Positions 36,167-41,616 of a DNA stretch of 41,616 nucleotides are shown here, one piece after another; position 1 is the first letter of the stretch, and every line of letters starts with the position of its first letter. The stretch is from the NCBI GenBank assembly GCA_021827495.1, contig JAKAVN010000014.1, positions 1 through 41,616 on the forward strand, given 5' to 3'. The DNA is from Deltaproteobacteria bacterium. Its GTDB lineage: Bacteria > Desulfobacterota > Binatia > Binatales > Binataceae. The notes under the pieces were generated by a model that was not told the DNA's origin, made no database searches, and saw only the letters and a program-made list of their open reading frames with translations. Position numbers and translations under genes: made by a program.

Positions 36167-37207
36167 TTATGCGGGCAGCATCACGATCTTTCCGGCCACC
36201 GCGTTGGTTTCCATCAGATCCTGCGCCCGGCCGAGATCCTTGAGCGCCATCGTGCGGTCGATGACCGGCTTGATCAGTCCGCGTTCGACAAAGCGCATCG
36301 CCTCGATCAACTCACCCTTGTTGCCCAGATGCGAGCCGAGATAGTTCTGCTGCTTGTTCCAGAGCAGCCGGATATCCATGTGGGCGTCGAAGCCGGACGT
36401 GGCTCCGCAGGTCACAATGGCGCCTCCCCACTTCAGACACTGCATCGAAAGAGGCCAGGTGTCAGCCCCAGTGTGCTCGAGCACGATGTCGGCGCGGCGG
36501 CCGTCGGTGATGCGCCGGACCTCGGCGAAGATGTCGTCACGCTTGCGGTTAAGCGTGAATTCGGCGCCGAGCTTGCGCGCCAGCTCGAGCTTCTCATCGC
36601 TCGAGGCGACCGCGATCGGCCGCGCGTTGAACAGCTTGGCGATCTGGATCGCCATCACGCCCAAGCCGCCGCCCGCGCCCCAAATCAGCACGAAGTCGCC
36701 GGCCTGGACCTTGGCCCGCGACACCAGCATCCGCCACACCGTGAGCAGCACCAGCGGCATCGAGGCGGCCTCTCCCCAGCCCAGGTTCTTGGGCTTGGCC
36801 AGCACGTTGACCGCCGGCACCTTGCAATATTCGCCGTGCGCGCCGTCGAGCGGGCCGGTTTGAAAGCCCCAAATCTTGAACTCGTGGCAGAAGAACTCTT
36901 CGCCACGGGTGCAGTAGTAGCAGTGGCGGCACGCGATGCCGCAGTGGACCATCACTTCGTCGCCGATCGCAACGTCTTGCACCTCGCTGCCGCGGTCGAC
37001 GACCACGCCGGCCGCGTCCGAGCCCGAGATGTGCGGCATGATGATCTTCATCCCGGGCAATCCGCGGCGCGCCCAGATATCGTTGAAATTGCACGCCGAA
37101 GCCTTGACTTTGAGGACGACCTCGTTGGGGCCGGGCCTAGGTTCGGCAATATCCTTGTACTGTAGGACTTCGAGGCCTCCGTTGCGCTCGAAAACAATCG
37201 CTTTCAT
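36167..37207 (-). CDS. zinc-binding alcohol dehydrogenase / quinone-oxidoreductase-like MDR protein
   Basis: A 346-residue medium-chain dehydrogenase/reductase. The N-terminus MKAIVFERNGGLEVLQYKDI, the Zn-type segment HISGSDAAGVV, the structural-zinc cysteines CGIACRHCYYCTRGEEFFC and the nucleotide site VLIWGAGGGLGVMAIQIAK are clear. The catalytic-zinc Cys seen in classical alcohol dehydrogenases is replaced here by Asn in KASACNFNDIWARRG, as in quinone reductase/crotonyl-CoA-reductase-like members, so an enoyl reductase role is as likely as alcohol oxidation. It stands alone, divergent from the malyl-CoA-lyase-like gene by a 398-base gap. Confidence 0.88.
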   Translation of the reverse strand: MKAIVFERNGGLEVLQYKDIAEPRPGPNEVVLKVKASACNFNDIWARRGLPGMKIIMPHISGSDAAGVVVDRGSEVQDVAIGDEVMVHCGIACRHCYYCTRGEEFFCHEFKIWGFQTGPLDGAHGEYCKVPAVNVLAKPKNLGWGEAASMPLVLLTVWRMLVSRAKVQAGDFVLIWGAGGGLGVMAIQIAKLFNARPIAVASSDEKLELARKLGAEFTLNRKRDDIFAEVRRITDGRRADIVLEHTGADTWPLSMQCLKWGGAIVTCGATSGFDAHMDIRLLWNKQQNYLGSHLGNKGELIEAMRFVERGLIKPVIDRTMALKDLGRAQDLMETNAVAGKIVMLPA

Positions 37208-37330
37208 CGGTTATTCCACAATTCCTGGGCCATCGCGCTCATGCGCGGGCGATGCGCAATTAGGTATATGTTTAGGGCGCCCTTGGCAACTGGGGGCATG
37301 CCCGGATACGCGCGCCCGCTCCGCATCGGG

Positions 37331-37359
37331 TTGACGACGGGTTATCAATCCCGTAAAAA
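37331..37359 (+). promoter_or_regulatory. possible sigma-70 promoter in the 398-base gap 37208-37605
   Basis: TTGACG, a 17-base spacer and TAAAAA. It would serve the lyase gene 250 bases downstream. The rest of the gap has weak ORFs on both strands (one plus-strand frame is Cys-containing, SQCQ.....PEC....YVC), none with a ribosome-binding site or known family. Confidence 0.25.
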
Positions 37360-37605
37360 CCATCCGCGAATCGGCCAGATTGTGCCGGTCGCCTATGAAG
37401 GCCGCCTGCTCTGCGGCGCGAGGCCCGGCTGGTCAATCGCCCTCCCATTTCGCCCTTTGGCAGGTGGAGCAGCAATCGCAATGCCAAACGGCGGAGGGCC
37501 TTTTCGCAGGGCCAGAATGTTTGTCGGCGCAGTATGTGTGCCGACGCTGGCCGCTGGGGCCGTAAACTAACGTGGCAAAAAAGACCATCGACGGAGAAAT
37601 TAACT

Positions 37606-38643
37606 ATGTACGTACTCGATAACGGCACCCGTTTCGTCATCCCGCGCACCGAGATGACCTATCCTGGCCACAACATGAAACTCCATCAGACCGCCGCTGA
37701 CGCCGTGAAGGCCCCGGTGGACCATGTGATGGCGGATTTCGAGGACGCCTGCCCTTACGAGTTCAAGGGCCTTAAGAGCCACAAGGTGATGGTCGAGGCG
37801 CTGAACACGCTCGACTTCGGCCGCAAGGTGGTCACGGTGCGGCCCAACAATATCCACTCGCCGTTCTTCAAGGGCGACATGGAGGCGGTGGTGCTGGGCG
37901 CGCCCAACCGTTTCCACGGCATCATGCTGCCCAAGACGCGCGGTCCCGAGGAAATCCGCGAGGTCTCGCGCCTGCTCGACGAACTCGAAAAGCGCGGCGG
38001 ATGGAAGTACAAGATTCAGATCGAGTCGCTGGTCGAGACGCCGCAGGCGCTGATCAACGCCTACGACATCGCGACCGCCTCCGAGCGGATGTGCGGTCTG
38101 GTCTTCGGCATCGCCGACTTCGCCGCCAACCTCGGGGTGCGCGAGATCGTCGAGAACCAGAACCAGAACTTCCATTACGCCAAGCAATCGATGGTAGTCG
38201 CGGCCAAGGCCGCCGGACTGCACGCGATCGACAACGTTTACCTGCGGCTGTGGCGCAAGGAGGACTCGCCCGAGCGGGTGGCCCAACTGCAACGCGGCCT
38301 GCGCGAGAAGAACGTCGGCGCGGCCAACCTCGGGATGGACGGCACCTGGGTCATCCATCCGCAACAGGCCGAAATCGCCAACGCCTGCTACACGCCGAGC
38401 TCCGAGCAGGTCGAGGACGCGCGCCGCGTGGTGACGCTCTACCATCAGAAGGGCGGCGGCTCGATGGCGGATCCCAAGAGCGGCGAGATGATCGACGAAG
38501 CGACGATCAAGATTGCGCTGATGGACCTTGCCAAGGGCGCGCAGGCAGGGATCGTCAGCGAAAAGGAGCTCAAGGAGTGGTCGGCCAAGAGCCGCTCGAT
38601 CACCGGCTACGACATCCTGGAATTCATGCGCCGCGTGGTGTAG
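37606..38643 (+). CDS. HpcH/HpaI-family lyase, malyl-CoA lyase (CitE)-like
   Basis: 345 residues from ATG 37606, with GGAGA upstream. The TIM-barrel signature is DHVMADFEDACPYEFK (Mg-binding acidic residues), VVTVRPNNIHSPF (the CoA-binding Arg) and KIQIESLVETPQALINAYDIA (catalytic Glu). GMDGTWVIHPQQAEIAN is the C-terminal acetyl-CoA-site segment. Length and sequence fit malyl-CoA/beta-methylmalyl-CoA lyases better than the shorter citrate-lyase CitE. Such enzymes split or join malyl-CoA and glyoxylate plus acetyl-CoA in the serine cycle, ethylmalonyl-CoA or 3-hydroxypropionate routes. None of the other enzymes of those routes is in the window, so pathway assignment is open. Confidence 0.88.
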   Translation: MYVLDNGTRFVIPRTEMTYPGHNMKLHQTAADAVKAPVDHVMADFEDACPYEFKGLKSHKVMVEALNTLDFGRKVVTVRPNNIHSPFFKGDMEAVVLGAPNRFHGIMLPKTRGPEEIREVSRLLDELEKRGGWKYKIQIESLVETPQALINAYDIATASERMCGLVFGIADFAANLGVREIVENQNQNFHYAKQSMVVAAKAAGLHAIDNVYLRLWRKEDSPERVAQLQRGLREKNVGAANLGMDGTWVIHPQQAEIANACYTPSSEQVEDARRVVTLYHQKGGGSMADPKSGEMIDEATIKIALMDLAKGAQAGIVSEKELKEWSAKSRSITGYDILEFMRRVV

Positions 38644-38664
38644 CGGCGCGAGCGCGATTGTTTC

Positions 38665-39483
38665 TTAATGCCGATCGACCGCGCGGTAGCGCGCCGCCAC
38701 CACGTCCCAATCGATATGCTCAACGAAGCGCGCGATGTACTTCGCGCGATCAGGATAGTTGAGCAGGTAGGCGTGCGAGGCCACGTCGCAGACCACCAGC
38801 GGATTGGCGCCCACCCAGCCCCCGGCGTCGCCCTCGCCTGCCGGCAGGTTGTGCCATCGATCGTCGTAGGGATCGTACACCAGGATCGCCCAGGTCTGCG
38901 CGATCCGCGCGCACTCGATGAAGTCCGCGCGCCAGCTCTCGATTGAGCCCATGTGCTCGTTGAGGTTGTCGAGCACGTAGCGCGGCGGCCTCGTCGGTTT
39001 CACCGCCAGGTTGCGGAAATAAAATTCGTGCAGCAGCACGGAGTTCGCCGCTTCGATCTGCTGGCGGCGGATCAGGCCGTAATCGTTGCCCTGGGCGGCA
39101 TCGCGCGCCATCGTGGCGAGCACCCGTTCGGCCACCACCAGGCGCTGGAAGTCGCGGCGATAGGCCTCGCAGTTCTGCGCCAGTTGGTCGTGCGAGAGAA
39201 AGCCGAGAATCTCCGGATGCGGCAGCGCCATCGGCTTGCGCGGCTGAAATCCCGCCTCGCCCTTGAGCAGACCCTCGTTGCTGAGGCCGCTTTCCGGCGG
39301 CGCAGCCGGCAGTGCGGCCGCGGCGCGGGAAATTCCGTTCGCCGCGGCGGCCGCGCCGAGCGTGATTGCCGCGCCCAGAAGCTCACGCCGGCCGACGCCG
39401 CGTCCGGTCGCCCAACCGGCTTCGCCGCCAGGTGCGTAGCGGGCTTCGCCCTTCTGTAGCTGACGGGCTTCGCCCTTTTTCAC
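38665..39483 (-). CDS. Tat-exported Fe/Mn superoxide dismutase-like protein, likely ligand-deficient
   Basis: 272 residues from GTG 39483, whose bases overlap the argC stop (GTGA), so translation is probably coupled. A short leader with repeated KGEAR is followed by a twin-arginine signal (GRRELLGAA, hydrophobic ITLGAAAAANGI). The rest is a SOD fold: HEFYFRNL (second ligand His), YDPYDDRWHNLPA, and DVASHAYLLNYPDRAKYI (third and fourth ligands, Asp and His). Aligned by eye with SodB, the first ligand His appears as Asn in LAQNCEAYRR, and the conserved His30 and Tyr34 appear as Tyr and Phe. Dismutase activity is therefore doubtful. Co-transcription with argC and ribosomal genes is likely from position alone. 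Confidence 0.8.
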   Translation of the reverse strand: MKKGEARQLQKGEARYAPGGEAGWATGRGVGRRELLGAAITLGAAAAANGISRAAAALPAAPPESGLSNEGLLKGEAGFQPRKPMALPHPEILGFLSHDQLAQNCEAYRRDFQRLVVAERVLATMARDAAQGNDYGLIRRQQIEAANSVLLHEFYFRNLAVKPTRPPRYVLDNLNEHMGSIESWRADFIECARIAQTWAILVYDPYDDRWHNLPAGEGDAGGWVGANPLVVCDVASHAYLLNYPDRAKYIARFVEHIDWDVVAARYRAVDRH

Positions 39484-40538
39484 GGCACGGCGGCCGCGCC
39501 CAGCAGTCCGGCCGCCTCGTCGTGTCCCAGCATCAGGTTGAGATCCTGGATCGCCTGGCCGGCCGCGCCCTTGCCGAGATTGTCGATCGCGGTCAGCACG
39601 CACAGCGTCTGCGAGCGGCGCTCGAGCACGAAGCCGAGTTCACAAAAGTTGGTGGCGCGGACGTTTTTCAACTCGGGCAACTCACCCGGCTTGAGCAGGC
39701 GCACGAAGCGCGACTTGGCAAAGGCCGCCTCGAAGGCCGCGCGCACGTCTTCCTCGGTGGTGCCGGCACGCGGGCGCATGAAGATGGAGCTTAGAATGCC
39801 GCGGGTGACGGGCAACAGGTGCGGCACGAACATCACCGCGACCTCGCGTCCGAGGGTGAAGCCGATCTCCTGCTCCATCTCGGGCACGTGGCGATGGTTG
39901 CCGACTTTGTAGGCGCGGAAGTTTTCGTTGACCTCGGCGAAGAGCTGGTCGATTTGCGCCGCGCGGCGCGCCCCGGTGGTCCCCGACTTGGCGTCGATCA
40001 CGATCGACGCCGGGTCGACCAGGTCGCGCCGGATGAGCGGCAGCACGCCGAGCAGCGCGCCCGTCGGATAGCATCCCGGCACCGCCACCAGCCGCGCCTC
40101 GCGCAATTCATGGCGATGGAACTCGGCCAAGCCGTAAACCGCTTCCTTCAGCAGCGCGGGCGCCGGATGCTCGGCGCCGTAGGTCTGCCGGTACTGGGCG
40201 GGATCCTTGAGCCGGAAATCGGCCGAAAGATCGACGATCTTAAGCCCGGCCGCAGCCAGCTCGGCGAGCAGCGCCGCACCGACCCGCTCGGGCAAACACG
40301 ACATCACGACTTCGGCGCGCCCGGCGACCAGATCGGCGCGCAGTTCCTCGAACGGCGGCAGATCGATCCCGGCCAGATGGCGATAGACTTCGGCCACCTC
40401 GCGCCCGGCGTAATGCTCGGAGGTGAGCACGCTCAGCTCGACGAATGGGTGCCCGGCCAGGATGCGCACCGCCTCGATACCCGAATAGCCGGACGCTCCC
40501 AGCACCGCTACCTTGATCTTGCTGCGCGACGACACCAT
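39480..40538 (-). CDS. argC: N-acetyl-gamma-glutamyl-phosphate reductase ArgC
   Basis: 352 residues from ATG 40538, preceded by AAGGAGG. The track's GTG at 40550 sits too close to that site. ArgC reduces N-acetylglutamyl phosphate to the semialdehyde in arginine synthesis. NAD-domain start VAVLGASGYSGIEAVRIL, catalytic Cys in VAVPGCYPTGALL, and HVPEMEQEIG and LTAIDNLGKGAAGQAIQDLN are diagnostic. It follows rpsI, an order found in several deltaproteobacteria, and precedes the SOD-like gene. Regulation is not visible. Confidence 0.95.
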   Translation of the reverse strand: MVSSRSKIKVAVLGASGYSGIEAVRILAGHPFVELSVLTSEHYAGREVAEVYRHLAGIDLPPFEELRADLVAGRAEVVMSCLPERVGAALLAELAAAGLKIVDLSADFRLKDPAQYRQTYGAEHPAPALLKEAVYGLAEFHRHELREARLVAVPGCYPTGALLGVLPLIRRDLVDPASIVIDAKSGTTGARRAAQIDQLFAEVNENFRAYKVGNHRHVPEMEQEIGFTLGREVAVMFVPHLLPVTRGILSSIFMRPRAGTTEEDVRAAFEAAFAKSRFVRLLKPGELPELKNVRATNFCELGFVLERRSQTLCVLTAIDNLGKGAAGQAIQDLNLMLGHDEAAGLLGAAAVP

Positions 40539-40721
40539 CGGAACCCCCACCCTCCTTGCCGTGTGTGGATAACGCCTGGCCGATGCAACCGCTTAGCTGT
40601 TGCCTAATGACCTAGCACTAACGCGCGATGCGAACCAGTTGGGCCGGCGCGCAAGGCGGCAAAAACAGCCATGCGCCCGGCTGCGAAAAGCGCATCCCGC
40701 GCCAGCGCGCCGCGGCGTGTC

Positions 40722-41120
40722 TTAGCGCTTGGAGTATTGAGGACGCTTGCGGGCCTTGTGGCGGCCGTACTTCTTGCGCTCGACCTCGCGCGGGTCGCGC
40801 GTAAGCATCCCGCCCTTGCGCAATGCCGGGCGCAGCGCCTCGGAGGCGACGACTAGCGCGCGCGAGATGCCGTGGCGCACGGCCTCGGCCTGCGCCGCGA
40901 TCCCGCCGCCGCGGACGCTGACGATCACGTCATAGTGGCCCTTGGTCTCGGTGAGTTCGAAGGGTTCGAGGATTTTCATGCGCGAGGTGTCGCGCGGAAA
41001 GTAGACCTCGAGCGCGCGCTCGTTGACACTGATGTTGCCGCTGCCGGGCGCCAGCCGCACCCGCGCGATCGCGCTCTTGCGCTTGCCGACCGTCCAGATT
41101 TCCGCCTTCTTGTCTGCCAT
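40722..41120 (-). CDS. rpsI: 30S ribosomal protein S9
   Basis: 132 residues. KRKSAIARVRLAPGSGNISVN, VRGGGIAAQAEAVRHGISRAL and the C-terminal RKKYGRHKARKRPQYSKR (with the conserved terminal K-R tail that reaches the P site) identify S9. It follows rplM by 34 bases, the standard pair. Confidence 0.98.
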   Translation of the reverse strand: MADKKAEIWTVGKRKSAIARVRLAPGSGNISVNERALEVYFPRDTSRMKILEPFELTETKGHYDVIVSVRGGGIAAQAEAVRHGISRALVVASEALRPALRKGGMLTRDPREVERKKYGRHKARKRPQYSKR

Positions 41121-41154
41121 CTCGTCTCGTTCCCCGTTGAGCGCGCTTGCCTGC

Positions 41155-41601
41155 TCAGACCTTCATCTGATGGGGCTGCTGGGCGGCATGCGGATGATCC
41201 GCTCCGCGATAAATCTTGAGCTTGGTGAAGAGCCGCCGTCCAAGCCGATTCTTGGGCAGCATCCCGCGCACCGCCGCCTCGAGCAGCCGCTCGGGCCGGG
41301 TCTCCATCAGGCGCGCCGCGGTGGTCGAGCGCACGCCGCCGGGATAGCCGGTGTGGCGGCTGTAAACCTTGCCCTCGAGCTTGGCACCGGTAAGGCGCAC
41401 CTTGCCGGCATTGATGATGATGACGAAATCGCCGGCGTCCTGGTGGGGCGTGTAGTCGGGGCGATGCTTGCCGCGGAGCACGCTGGCCGCGCGCGTCGCG
41501 ACGCGGCCCAGCGGCCGCTCGCTGGCGTCGATCAGCACCCAACGCCGGTCACGCAGCGCATTCTCGTGCGAAACGCTTCTGGTCTGTTCGCTCAGCTTCA
41601 A
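41155..41601 (-). CDS. rplM: 50S ribosomal protein L13
   Basis: 148 residues. WVLIDASERPLGRVATRAAS, KHRPDYTPHQDAGDFVIIIN, HTGYPGGVRSTTAARLM and VRGMLPKNRLGRRLFTKLKIY are the L13 signatures. It is the first gene of the rplM-rpsI-argC-SOD-like run; its own promoter lies beyond the window. Confidence 0.98.
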   Translation of the reverse strand: MKLSEQTRSVSHENALRDRRWVLIDASERPLGRVATRAASVLRGKHRPDYTPHQDAGDFVIIINAGKVRLTGAKLEGKVYSRHTGYPGGVRSTTAARLMETRPERLLEAAVRGMLPKNRLGRRLFTKLKIYRGADHPHAAQQPHQMKV

Positions 41602-41616
41602 CCATTCACCGTTCGT

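Noticed and set aside
37241-37649. ORFs on both strands of the 398-base gap, one Cys-rich
   Set aside because: No ribosome-binding site, no recognised family, and both strands open as expected for GC-rich sequence.
39465-39480. GGGC-TTC-GCCC hairpin followed by T5 as a plus-strand terminator
   Set aside because: The stem is only four or five pairs and no plus-strand transcript is expected to end inside the argC-SOD junction.

Overview
The window is GC-rich chromosomal DNA of a Gram-negative bacterium: it carries lipid A and LPS core genes (lpxD, a waaF-type heptosyltransferase), a TolC-family outer-membrane protein, several lipoproteins and a periplasmic cytochrome c. The rplM-rpsI-argC order and the mix of LLM-class flavoenzymes, FadH-like Old Yellow Enzymes and acyl-CoA genes would fit an uncultured deltaproteobacterial or Binatota-like lineage. 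That placement is inference from gene content, not a phylogeny. I saw no rRNA, tRNA, CRISPR array, integrase or intact insertion sequence.

Left part (1-9.5 kb): a minus-strand pair for tRNA thiolation (cysteine desulfurase, then mnmA, cut by the window edge) and a plus-strand beta-propeller lipoprotein. Next comes a long minus-strand Lhr-type helicase gene interrupted by one in-frame amber codon, two copies of a palindromic repeat, and thiO with a degenerate receiver-like protein. Middle (9.6-24 kb): a Cys/Met-metabolism PLP enzyme, a six-TM hybrid sensor kinase, a Rid-family protein, and a TolC-like gene divergent from a secreted Cys/Pro-rich protein. A FadH-like flavoenzyme follows, then the envelope genes waaF and lpxD with a second small lipoprotein, and an enoyl-CoA hydratase with a SnoaL-like protein.

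Right part (24.8-41.6 kb): an acyl-CoA dehydrogenase, a broken carboxymuconolactone-decarboxylase-like gene, an orphan NtrC-type regulator, and an LLM-flavoenzyme plus FadH-like pair. Then a DsbA/HCCA-isomerase-like protein, a two-domain FAD/Fe-S oxidoreductase, cytochrome c, a zinc dehydrogenase and a malyl-CoA-lyase-like enzyme. The window closes with the rplM-rpsI-argC-SOD-like operon.

The most unusual feature is not one intact new system but signs of duplication and decay in accessory catabolic genes. There are truncated remnants of an LLM flavoenzyme, a FadH-like enzyme, a FAD oxidoreductase, probably an APH-type phosphotransferase and perhaps a PPOX-type protein, plus a carboxymuconolactone decarboxylase broken across its Cys motif. 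The orphan ntrC gene lies exactly between the LLM remnant and the FadH-tail remnant. Other points worth checking are a duplicated lipoprotein cassette with a conserved four-codon leader (MKYR-stop) overlapping the lipoprotein start, a FadH-like enzyme lacking one Fe-S cysteine, and a Tat-exported SOD-fold protein lacking one metal ligand and coupled to argC.
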